From NCBI RefSeq assembly GCF_000237925.1, contig NC_031496.1, positions 15,320,571-15,384,570 on the forward strand: a DNA stretch of 64,000 nt. Reading direction: 5' to 3'. This document shows positions 21,727 through 31,909 of this stretch, piece after piece (position 1 is the first letter of the stretch; every line of letters starts with the position of its first letter). Both the position numbers and the translations under genes were made by a program. Origin of the DNA: Schistosoma mansoni. Its lineage: Eukaryota; Platyhelminthes; Trematoda; Strigeidida; Schistosomatidae. The notes beneath the pieces were generated by a model. It did no database searches, was not told where the DNA came from, and worked only from the letters and a program-made list of their open reading frames with translations.

Positions 21727-22040
21727 GTTAGTATGTAGTGTGGTCTACTTATATCCATATAAGTAGTATATGGTGATGGTGAGACATAGAATCTATTTCG
21801 GCAGAAGACCGATAAGGAAAGAACTGAAATGAAGTGCAATTGGTAGGAAAATTCATGAACAATGGAATTAGAGAAGATGAACTGATATTTACAGAAGCAA
21901 CAGTGAAGATTGAGAAAATTGGTTGTTATTTTTCAAATTAACTGTTTGCTATATGGTTATCACAATTTAATGAGATAGTCTGTAATTTGTGCTTAAGTAC
22001 ATTCGATTATCCTCACTCGTGTTTTTGTTTACTACATGTA
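21727..22040 (+). repeat. Dispersed ~310-bp repeat, copy 2
   Basis: This is the second copy of the unclassified repeat at 17409-17730, in the same orientation and 4.3 kb downstream. The two copies differ at many positions, so the duplication is old. Confidence 0.6.
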
Positions 22041-22301
22041 TACTATACTATGCTTCAACTATAATTCAACAGTAGAAGGTTACAACCATATATTTTTAAC
22101 ATTTTTGTTCCTGTAGGTGATAATAACTGTAGAATCATGTCGAACACTTGTTAATGTGTGGTTACTGTCTTCAAAAAACATGCAGTTTTGATTGCTAGAA
22201 TATTAGTCAAAGTTACTAGTTCACACTTTTATGAATAAACAAACAGATCTTTAATATATTTATTTAGTTTACAGAAAATTCTTCGTTAAATAGCGCAATC
22301 A

Positions 22302-22590
22302 GGTGAGACAATCATTTATGGACGACCTTTGAGCGATGCCAAAGTGACCTTGAGGATGTTCACCTAGTGATTAGGACCAAATGACGGTTAAAAACCAGTG
22401 TGGGGAATTAGAATCATGATTCACAGTTGATGGTTAGGGTTAAGAATCACATTTAGGGTTCTCATCACGAATCGACGTCAGCTACAATTCCAAAACTTTG
22501 TTTAGCCAAATGGATGAGTGAGTTTCGTGCCGAAATTCGAGACTTGTTATCTTATACCTGATTGGTTCGTCCATAAATTATAGTCTCGCC
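22302..22590. mobile_element. MITE-like element with terminal inverted repeats
   Basis: The left end GGTGAGACAATCATTTATGG (22302) and the reverse complement of the right end GGCGAGACTATAATTTATGG (22590) match over about 26 bp with few mismatches. The element is 289 bp long, non-coding and flanked on both sides by TCA. Other copies lie at 30018-30214 (lacking one end) and 10751-10800 (one end only). It looks like a non-autonomous DNA transposon. No transposase is present in the window, so the superfamily is open. Confidence 0.65.
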
Positions 22591-25500
22591 TCACACCTAT
22601 GTAGTCTTTCATAATAATAATTACTATTATTATTATAATCAAAAGTATCCGCTTTGATAATAACAATAATATAATGACCACAATGACAGAGGTACAAAAT
22701 AGAAATAGTAACAAAGTTTTAATCATACTAGATACTGAAAGTATAATAGTTACAAAATTAGATATTCATTGAGAATGTCGTGGAGTTTAGATATTACTAA
22801 TTGTGAAATCGAAATTTCGCAATAAGATCAATTTTGCAAATAAATTAAAATGTAATCAAAAAGTTATGATAACAGGAACAAATCAAAGGTGAAGTATTAA
22901 CAAGATATAAGATAGAGGAAGAACGGGTGATTTTGAGGAATTAAATGGTTGAATGAATTTATTTTCTACGAGCGGTTCTGATTCCTCTCGGTATACAGAT
23001 AGAGATTAAGAAACCAAAGACAAAAGTTCGCTACATTTGATAGTCTTCAGTTCATCATATAGTTGATTTTGAATGATAAGTTGATTTTAGTTGAATGACT
23101 CATATTTACAAGGTATACAGTTAATCACATCATTAAAAATCTACTAGTATCTTCTTTTAACATACATAAAAATTTTATTAAACCTTTTATGAATAGGATC
23201 CTCACTTAACGACCAAAATATCTTTTTCGATATAAGCAGATCGACTAAAGAAAACTAATCTCAGTTCAGATGTGAAGAAAGATCTATCAACATTACCTTA
23301 TAGTTAGTCTGAATAAACCTTGGCTTCTTTAGAAACAATTATTTTAACATTATAATGTGAACTGATAGAAATATAAACTTTCAAACTGTCTACTCATTCC
23401 TTTTCGAAACATTTAACTAATATCTACCCTCTATCATGTGTTTCTTTCTTGAACTTTTATCAAATAGATAGTTCTATAAATTATTGATCCGATCAATTTG
23501 ATCCTGTTCGAAAACTTGAAAGTTCAGGTAACTAAGATTTCATATCATATATTGAGCATCATTTTATATAATCTTGAAAATGTAGATAAGAGATCATATT
23601 TAAATACTTTTATCAACTACAATAAATCGTTTGGGAAATATTTACTATTTATCTATATTTCATGCAGTTAGTTCCCTTTATGTTCTGTCTTTATTTATCT
23701 ATATTGTTTGAAACCGTAATAATTCTACTTCAGTATAGTTTAATCAATTTAGTATATTGCAGACTGAAAAATCTCCACAAAAACCCCCTTGTGAGACTGA
23801 AAAATGACAGAATTACTTGAATTTCTTTATTTTTTGCATACTTATTAGCCGAAACTACACATTTATCCGTAGGTGGTGAAAAACAAATACTGACATCACT
23901 CACACAATACGCGTGGCATGGGTGGGATTTCATTATAAAGTAATCAATTGCTATTCCTGTTATGTTCTTATGCCCTGTTAATTATCATGTGCCTAAATCG
24001 CCAATAGAACACCGACTTATATGACCTTGGCGCTGTACCAAAACCAATGACACGTTAATCAGTACGAGCAGCCCAGAGTCAACTATCGGTCGTTGTTGGT
24101 TCCTCTCGCCTAGCCCTGTCCGTTTAAGTCCACAACACAATCTTAGCTACCACTGTATGAATCATGTATTTCAAACATACTCAGTTGATATACAAGCAAA
24201 TCAGACTACATCATATCATAAAATAGAAAATAACAATAATACAAGACCAAGTCAAAAGTGGCCGTGAGTGTGAGAGAGTGTAACTAATAAGTTGGGAATA
24301 ACTTAAGAATAGTAAATCATATAATAGTAGTCAATAGGTCAAATAGAAGCTCATAATTAAAGGAATATGAATATACATTTAACACAGTTACCTAATATTT
24401 ATCCCATAGTAATACATGTACTGGTAGTCCATAAATAATTCCTAGCAGTTACCATTCACTTATTCTTCGTTAGTATATAACAGTTCCATCCTATATTGAT
24501 ACATTACGACAAATAATTAGGCTTTAAAAAGTGGTAAGTAGTATTATCAAGGGTATAGTTACTTGAATATTATTTTTCCTGAAACTGGATAAGTAATTTT
24601 TGCGTTCCGATACAACATACATTAGAACGATGCATAAATATCTTTTGAAATTTATGAACTACTTCTACAAAGATAGTAGTTTGAAAATTTGTAAAAATCA
24701 AACTAATTTTTTTTCAAATGGAAATACTTTTTTAGATACGGTATCAATATATTCAAGGAGTAAAAATGAACCGTTCGAAATAATTAATAAAAGCAAAATT
24801 TGAACGAATTCTTAAATTGAATCACAACAGTGAATCACATTCATCTATTCATTTTTAATATGCTCAGTGAGTCTGACTAGGAAATGAATGACAACTCTGT
24901 ATGTGTAATAATGAGCAACTGAGATCAGTCCTCGCAATAGTAAAAGAAATATGTGAGACTTGGAGGGAAAAAGAAAGTTCTGTAAAGAGGTTCAGTAGAG
25001 AATGTGTATTCATCTACATTCACAAAGGAGAACATGAACTGCAGTACCATAAAATAACTAAATGTAAATTTAGTTCTTAAATCTGTAATGTTCCTTCAAA
25101 CTTGATTTCTTTGTTGTTTATTCCTTTTATGCCATAATACACCACTTGTTATTATTCAAAAGTTGGGGTTATGTTCAAACATTTTTTGGCTTCAGAATCT
25201 AATGAGTAACTCCTTCGTTTGGTGAAAATTAGTGAACGGATTCTGACAAGCATTTATAATAACACTCAAGAAAATCATGGGTTAACGGGATTGTCAAATA
25301 TTTCTTCCTTGAAACTGAACCACTGACTTGAAGGAAAAGAAGAAAGAATATGTAGTGAGAATTATGTCGAGACTACTTGCGACTATACGTAAAGTGTTCT
25401 TATTGGGAATATTTATTTTAGTTGGTCAACGAAACTAGCTAATTCATGAAAGTTAGTGTAACATTTCCGGTTTGACTCATTCGTTTCATTAAAAATTAAA

Positions 25501-25900
25501 TCCTTCACAGTACTCAGGATGTTCAGTAGTGACATTTCTAGACACCATTTGGAAACAGAACAACAGGATGATACTATGAAATCTTTGAAGGTAGTCAACA
25601 GTCTCGTTTTCTAAAATCTACCGAAGTTCTTGATATCAAACAACTGAAATTGATATGACATGAAGAAAAGCCAAAATTAGACTGATTTACTCATTATGAT
25701 TTTTATTTAACATTATTTCCGTTTTAATTCAATGTGGTGGTTATTCAGTGTAGTATTTGTTTTGTTTTCCAGTGTAATATTTTGTTATGTATAACATACG
25801 ATAGTCTTGTATTAAATTAGCATGAACTATACTCAGCACGACATGCAGCATGTAATTTGGTCTAACTCTAAGTACTTTTCATATGTGTGATTCCATCCTA
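22591..25900. other. Unassigned AT-rich region
   Basis: There is an (AAT)n-like patch near 22610-22640 and a 21-bp insertion at 23773-23793 (separate entry). The segment 24000-24300 is slightly richer in GC and looks repeat-like, but its family is not recognised. No supported gene. Confidence 0.35.
23761..23805 (+). repeat. 21-bp SM-alpha-like terminus flanked by 12-bp direct repeats
   Basis: CTCCACAAAAACCCCCTTGTG (split here as CTCCACAAAAACCCCC and TTGTG; 23773-23793) is the terminal sequence of the hammerhead repeats. It is flanked by AGACTGAAAAAT on both sides (23761-23772 and 23794-23805). This is the pattern of an extremely 5'-truncated retroposition with a target-site duplication. Confidence 0.6.
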
Positions 25901-26165
25901 ATCATTAATCAAAATGGGTGTACGAATCAATATATAAATGAGTGCGTTTTCGACCAGAGTCGTTGTGGTTTGGGGTTAATAAACCTTCACTTGTACCAAT
26001 CTTTGTGTTCTTACTTTTGCGCTGTGGGAATTGCAGTGGTTCCACATTTTTGAGTATAAGTGATCCCGGCAACAATCAGCGACGACCAGATATAAAAATT
26101 GGTGACGCAATCATAACAGTCGACCACCAGACATAACAATTGGCAACGGTGATTTCGGAAAACAA
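25900..26165 (+). repeat. Possible LTR remnant with TATA and poly(A) signal
   Basis: ATATATAAATGAGTGCG (about 25930) resembles a TATA box and AATAAACC follows at about 25978. A TTGGTGACG / TTGGCAACGG motif at 26099-26143 could be a primer-binding region. No partner LTR or coding part is seen. An old, broken LTR fossil is the best guess. Confidence 0.3.
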
Positions 26166-27830
26166 AAAAGTTATAACATAAACCCAACTTGTTTCAAAGG
26201 ATTCAGTCGTCATTCTTTCTTTGCCCTGGTAACATGACACATTTGATCAGTACATCCTCTGCCTGTTATTTGGTTACTTTGTCGAACCATTTTTAGACTC
26301 GATTCAAGCTGATAACCCAGTGAGCTATCCTCGTTTATCCCTAATTATTAATGGCTTTTATTCGTAACGTCATAACCGCCTTATGTCCTTTGATACTGTC
26401 AATGTCTTTTGTCCATGCGTACTATTATGATGCATAATACCACATTCTACTCAGTCGTTCAACTTTATTTTAATCTTTGATAAACCACAGTGATAAGCGT
26501 TCATACCAACATTCAGCCAAATTAATCGTTTTCTAAAGCTTTCTGTAATTCTATTTCAAAACCATACACATTAAACGAAGCTATTGATAACCTAATGAAA
26601 TAAAATGAAGTCAAGCTATTCAGCTCAAAACACTGTTCTGAAAGTGATAGATACAAATATAATTATTAGTGACGAAACGACATTAGGAAATAGCCAAAAC
26701 GCTTGCTAAATTACAGACAACGAATACATTTGAGTTGCAGGTTGATGCAGAGGATTAGTACAAGCGCAAAACTCACCCTTAATGTCAAGACAACTTTAGA
26801 ACAACACTTGATTGTGTGCGAATAAGTTTACCGTTAAGCAGAAGGACGTGAAAAATGAAACTCACAGAGACCATCCTAAAATCTTGGGAATAAACAATAT
26901 ACTATTGATCACTTTTCCTTCCCGTGTTGCTAATAAAAGCGGCATTTCTGACTTATGTACTTTTATGCAGATTTTATGTTGATATATTTGTTTCCCTGAT
27001 ATACTGCGGAAATAAGAAAGTACTAATAGTCACTAACAAACACATATTTATACAAAAAATATATATATTTACAGTAGAATCGATCGCCATATTTGTACAA
27101 AAGCAGTTATCCTCGAAACGATTTCACTGGAAGATAGTCTGAACAATATGATGTTCAAGTCGAAAAATTTATTAAAATTCAACAGTTTGGAAACTAAGTG
27201 CATGGACCTAATAGACGATTGAAAAAAGAATAGAATTAAAAATAATAACCGAAAGGATAATTAGTGATATAAAAGTAACTTTCTTTAGAATGAAACTTGA
27301 GCAATTAATTAAAATCAAGACAATCATATTTATTTCTGTATGAAAGGTTTCACCCAACCATTAGAATATGAACTTCGTCTAATCCATTTTAATGAGTAAA
27401 ATCAATCAATGACACATAACTTAACCTTTACATGTCATCTAAATAAAGGTAATCAAGTAACATAACAAAAATTCGTTCTTAACATATGAATCGGGAAATA
27501 TTATTCCAATTGCGTTTCATTGATTAGGAATATCTTAGTTGTACAGTAGAGTAAGAAGTACTCAACCATGTGCATAAAATCTTAATCAAAACAAAGATAT
27601 TTCAAGATGATGCAGAGTGAAGAGTAACTGTTGTGTTATCTACTGACATCAATCACGTGTCAAGTAACTAAAGTGAATTGAATTTCGTGAAAACATGAAT
27701 ATTTGGCTTATTCAAAAGACTTTCTTATGTCCCTGAACCCAACATAAAAAAACCTTAAACATACAGGAAGATTTTACTATGCACTATAGAATTTGCAAGA
27801 CATCAAAACGGAGAACGATGTAGAAGAGTA
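26166..27830. other. Unassigned AT-rich region
   Basis: No gene or repeat was recognised. Confidence 0.35.
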
Positions 27831-28228
27831 ATTTATTTTATTTATTTGAACACATAAATATTGGTACAAGGGGCGCCAGATATATATGCGCCACACAAAA
27901 AATTGTCATTTCATATTTTTGTGAGGGCTATGATACTGCCTGGGTGCCCAAACTGAAACAGGTGGTTTTCTTAGGGGGCCACACCCCGACCATTCGACCT
28001 AAAGGTCTGATCCACAAGGCAGTGGAGCATCGTGAGGAGATGCAGTCCCATAGTAGCCTGTGACCAACGATTGGTTCATACGCTTTTCGTCCTCTCCATT
28101 TCGTAAACACACCGCCACGAGAAGGCAGTGAGCAGGACTTCCCTGGCAGAGGCTGTATACGCGTGGCCGTGTGAGAGCATTTCGACAGAGAGGGCCCTCT
28201 CCACTCTCGGCCGTACCAGGGCATTTAG
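27831..28228 (-). mobile_element. 0.4-kb non-autonomous SR2-LINE derivative
   Basis: On the minus strand it starts TGCCCTGGTACGGCC, carries the LINE leader with a deletion in its middle, and ends in the LINE tail TTTGTGTGGCGCATATATATC ... ATATTTATGTGTTCAAATAAA (as separate blocks). It has no endonuclease or RT. It is one of five such copies; see 54551-55078 for the clearest. Confidence 0.7.
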
Positions 28229-28835
28229 CAAACCCTGAACCATTCACTACACACAAATTTTAAGAAATACCCAGACAAACGGGTAAATAAGACCTCGATG
28301 ACAAATGAGACCGTTTTATGTATGAATGCTTACAAATAAACGATTCAGAGGTATACATAGTTGAGGCTACTTATTGATATAGGTTTAATGTGACGAAATA
28401 AAATATATCACTTGTAGTTTTTGACGGAATTGACCATCTAATGATATAGAAACACTATCTACATTTGTTAGGATGTTTATAAATGTGAACGATGCGCCCT
28501 CAAATATTATCACTAGGAACACAAAAACTAGCTCAAGTAGCATGTATTGAGGTTTTGCATTGTAAAACTAAAGAACTTTCAGAGCAAATCGAAATTCAAC
28601 ATAAAATAATTGCTATTATTTATATTGGTGCAACAAATACTTGGTAAGACATAGGTAAACGAAAGAAATATTTGAACCAGTGACCCAAATCGTTACACAA
28701 ATATCAACTAACAATCAAATCAGTGACTGAGAACTGCCTTTAGATTGATGCTACATATATGAAATATTTGTTTCTCAATTTTCTACTGAAACAATATAAA
28801 AACACCAATCGGAATGATATATTTACATACATAAT
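28229..28835. other. Region downstream of POLR2G
   Basis: This is the expected 3' UTR and 3' flank of POLR2G on the minus strand. No perfect AATAAA was found in the sense direction; only AATAAT-like variants occur near 28600. Confidence 0.35.
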
Positions 28836-31279
28836 TCAACTTAACTCACCAAGATAATCATCCATTAGTGTGCCGACGGCGAACTATGAAAAAAATCAAA
28901 GTCCAGGTCAGGAATATAGAAGTAGTACAGAGATAAGCGCTTATGACTTATTAAGTCTTTACAGACGACTAACTTGTATGGATAAAAGAACTGTGAAATA
29001 CAAAATCGTAATATTTACTGAAAAAAAGACTATTTCCGACCACAAAGCAATAATAATATCAACCTACAGAGAAGAAATAATATTCATTTTTACAAAGGTA
29101 TGCACGGCGAAATTTAAAACTATGATTTGAAAGATTGAAATAATTATAAGTGAGTTTATTCGGTTGTCCTCAAGCGAATTCTTTATTTATTTATTTAAAC
29201 ACATAAATATTGGCCCAAGGAAGCACCAAACAAATATGCTTCACATAAATCATTCGATTTGTGTGAGGGCTGGAATACTGACCGTGCGCCCAAACCGAAG
29301 CAAGCAAGCGAATAAATACACGGAATTACAGTACATCTTACGGCTTATATTACTGCAGAGATCAGTTTCTTATAATAAACAGGCACAAATGTGCATCGAC
29401 CGAGGCTCCTGTAGCATGTCAGCAGGGCAAGATGATAGAGTATATCTCTCCTTCTCTACAGATGACGTAAGTTGGCAGAATCCAAACGAGCTTTCTGAAT
29501 CCGTGTCGAAGTTTCGTCAGACACCAACCCATTAGGGCTGATCAGACTTCCAAGATAAGTGAAGTTGTCGACGTGTTCGACTACCTCACTCCCTATCCTT
29601 AGTTTAGGTGTTGACGCAGGCCAGTCCTGGAGCAACAATTTACATTTAGAGGGGGAGAAACGCATCCCAAGCATCCTGGCATTGTTGCTCAGTGATACCA
29701 AAAGACTTTGCATTTCATCAGCGTCTTCACCAAACAGGACTATGTCATCTGAGTATTATAAGGCAAGAAGTGGACCTCCTGGTAGATCAACTCCCGAAAA
29801 TTCAGACGGCGAGATCGTTATTTCAAGCAGTAGGTCTATGATGAAATTGGACAAAAACGGAGATAGTGGACAGCCATGCTAGACACCATTTGAGATTGCA
29901 GAATCAGATGATAGTTCGCCATAAGCTCTGACTCGACTGGTAGTGTTCGAGTCAAGTTCGGGCTCGTTCGGGATCTAAATGCTGCAGCTAAATATTGGTC
30001 TATAAGTATAAAATATAAGCGAGACTATAATTTGTGAACGAACCAATCAGGTATAAGGTAACACGTCTCGAATTTTGGCGCGAAATTCATTCATCCATTT
30101 GGCTAAACAGTTTTGGAATTTTAGATGATATCAATTTGTGATGAGAACCTTAATTCTGAATCTTAACCTTAACCATCAACTGTAAATCACAGTTCTAATT
30201 CCCCACACTGGTTTATAATGAAGGAATGCTGAAAGCATGACTCAAAATGGAGCGAGGTTTCTTGATCACTTTGAGGAATACTTGTAACATTGATTACAGA
30301 TTGCTACCGAAAGGATTGTCGGGTATCATTTGTGGTCAATGGGAAACAGGCACTTCTCTTGACAATATGAAACATACATTAGCATAATTTCTTAGTATGA
30401 TAACAAAACTTAGGTCTGTCAGTCAGTTACAAATAGAGCAGAATCTGACAAAAATGTGTCGCTCCAAGTTGGGTTTACAAAATGTAACTAAATGAAAAAC
30501 GGAAATATGAAGGATCGACTCATTTATAAGTGAGACAGTGGTCTCAAACACCTCCTAAATTAACTGGTTATGTTGGATGAAATCCTTAAAATAAGCGAAA
30601 CTTACGATATCACTGGCGTCAACTCGGAGACCAATTATGCGGATTCTAATGCGATCTTCAATCTGCACTGTTTGGGTCTACAAGACAAACGCATAACTCG
30701 GCAGTGAGTACAATATAAAAGAATAGTGGTGATGAATCTAATCTATACTATTACATGGTAAAACATACCTCTTCTTCATCTTCATCGTTGAGGCCATCGG
30801 TGGTTGTCTCAGCACCTTCAAATTTAATATTGGAAGGGACAGACTGGGAGATGCATTAATTAATGGGTACATACATATTTAGAAATAAAAATAGTGAGAG
30901 GACCAGCTTCCGCAAACACCCCAACCTTAGTAACCTGGGTAACGATAGCATCGACGACCTCGCCCTTGAACGGCCGATAGACGATGGCACGATATACTAT
31001 ACGGTATTGCACAAATCCTCTGTTTGGCTGTATTATACCAGCACCGATATGCTCTATGTTTGTGACAGCGATGATAAAGCCATACCTGTACATCAACTAT
31101 GAGAACAGCATGACTTACTTTCCGGAGCAAGTTCCTTCGACGTCTGAAAACAATTTGGTTTTCACTGTTTCTGTTAGATTCGGTCCAAAATATTTAGGGT
31201 GTAATAATATTTCATGTTCTAACTTTATCTACAAAGAGAAATACATTCTAGATAAATATGACACTACATGGTAAAACAT
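28836..31279 (-). CDS. POLR2G: RNA polymerase II subunit RPB7 (POLR2G)
   Basis: RPB7 forms the RPB4/RPB7 stalk of RNA polymerase II, which binds emerging RNA and is needed for initiation. Six exons give an uninterrupted 175-aa protein (human: 172): 31268-31279, 31119-31228, 30875-31085, 30769-30843, 30606-30677 and 28836-28883. All junctions are GT-AG and keep frame. The N-terminal RNP-like domain is clear ([37 protein letters not shown]), followed by the S1/OB domain ([35 protein letters not shown]) and the end [15 protein letters not shown]. Introns in order are 39, 33, 31, 91 and 1722 nt. The last holds LINE and MITE debris. The stop is read by not splicing at a GTGAGT inside the last exon, which gives the family's usual length. 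The linker [16 protein letters not shown] is acidic and differs from vertebrates. Confidence 0.93.
29180..29310 (-). mobile_element. Fragment of SR2-LINE derivative in POLR2G intron 5
   Basis: The tail (TTATTTATTTAAACACATAA on the plus strand) and the adjoining 70 bp are present, ending in CCCAAACCGAAGCAAGC. The rest of the leader is missing. It lies in the same orientation as the gene. Confidence 0.6.
29440..29950 (-). mobile_element. SR2-like LINE RT fragment in POLR2G intron 5
   Basis: Minus-strand translation gives [20 protein letters not shown], then a mutated catalytic region ([16 protein letters not shown]), then [31 protein letters not shown] and [15 protein letters not shown]. This covers RT motifs 4 to 7 only. 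Both ends are lost and frames are interrupted by a stop at 29757-29759, next to the catalytic motif. It is an older subfamily than 6835-9861. Confidence 0.75.
30018..30214 (-). mobile_element. MITE-like element, incomplete copy
   Basis: The sequence from AGCGAGACTATAATTTGTG to CCCCACACTGG is the reverse complement of 22590 back to about 22395. The other TIR is absent. It lies in the last POLR2G intron. Confidence 0.6.
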
Positions 31280-31416
31280 TTTGGTTTGTACCGTCCCTTT
31301 TGTTTTTTCGGGAGCTAGTGAAGGGGTCCACTAATTAGTTTGAGAGCTAATTCCAACGACTGGGCAGAAGAACAATTCCTTTGTTAAGCCATTGTATTTT
31401 GAAACAAAAATTATCT
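31280..31416. promoter_or_regulatory. Divergent promoter region
   Basis: Only 137 bp separate the POLR2G start codon (minus) from the start of the small plus-strand ORF. No clear TATA box is seen. If both are expressed, this stretch must hold a bidirectional promoter or the 5' UTRs must overlap. Confidence 0.45.
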
Positions 31417-31620
31417 ATGAGTGCGCTGGAGCAATCCGAAACTTTAGTGAAAGAAAGCTTAAATATAATACACTTCAATTCTGTTAAAAATAAAACTAGT
31501 TTAAGTGAACTTCAATTTCACCCGAACTTACAGTTCAAAAGAGTTCTGATGAGTGTACATGATTGGAAATGGACTATTTATACTGCCTTGAAGTGCCTAG
31601 GAGTTTGCATATTAGTCTAA
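31417..31620 (+). CDS. Small unrecognised protein, head to head with POLR2G
   Basis: The frame has 67 codons from ATG at 31417 (MSALEQSETLVKESLNIIHF ... HDWKWTIYTALKCLGVCILV). The N-terminal half is polar. The last 16 residues are hydrophobic (WTIYTALKCLGVCILV) and could be a membrane anchor at the C-terminus. A 51-nt stretch (31474-31524) starts GT, ends AG and is a multiple of three, so an in-frame mini-intron of the kind seen next door is possible; the product would then be 50 aa. A poly(A) signal AATAAA follows at 31898-31903. Codon use and the position beside a housekeeping gene favour a real gene. No family is recognised. Confidence 0.42.
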   Translation: MSALEQSETLVKESLNIIHFNSVKNKTSLSELQFHPNLQFKRVLMSVHDWKWTIYTALKCLGVCILV

Positions 31621-31897
31621 ATCCTATAGTGTATGATAGCAATATCGACCCAGTTTATAAAAAAGTTTAGTCGTTATTCATCCTTTCCAGAATTTCATCA
31701 AATCCCTACAACCATTGTTATTGACCTTTTTTCAGAAATACCTTGATTTCATTTTTATACTTAGTTTGTCAGTGATTATTGTTAGCTAAATACAACGCTA
31801 CGTATATCACATCTATTTACTTACGGACACATGAACAGACCGTTAATATACCTGTCATATACACTTGTAAATTTTACTTTACACCGCTACACAATCG

Positions 31898-31903
31898 AAT
31901 AAA
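31898..31903 (+). terminator. Poly(A) signal after the small ORF
   Basis: AATAAA lies 278 bp past the stop at 31620. It is assigned by position only. Confidence 0.35.
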
Positions 31904-31909
31904 CTCCAT

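Noticed and set aside
28850-28858. GTGAGT at the end of the last POLR2G exon as a splice donor
   Set aside because: Reading through it gives GELS and a stop, exactly the family's C-terminal length. Splicing there would need another exon that is not seen.
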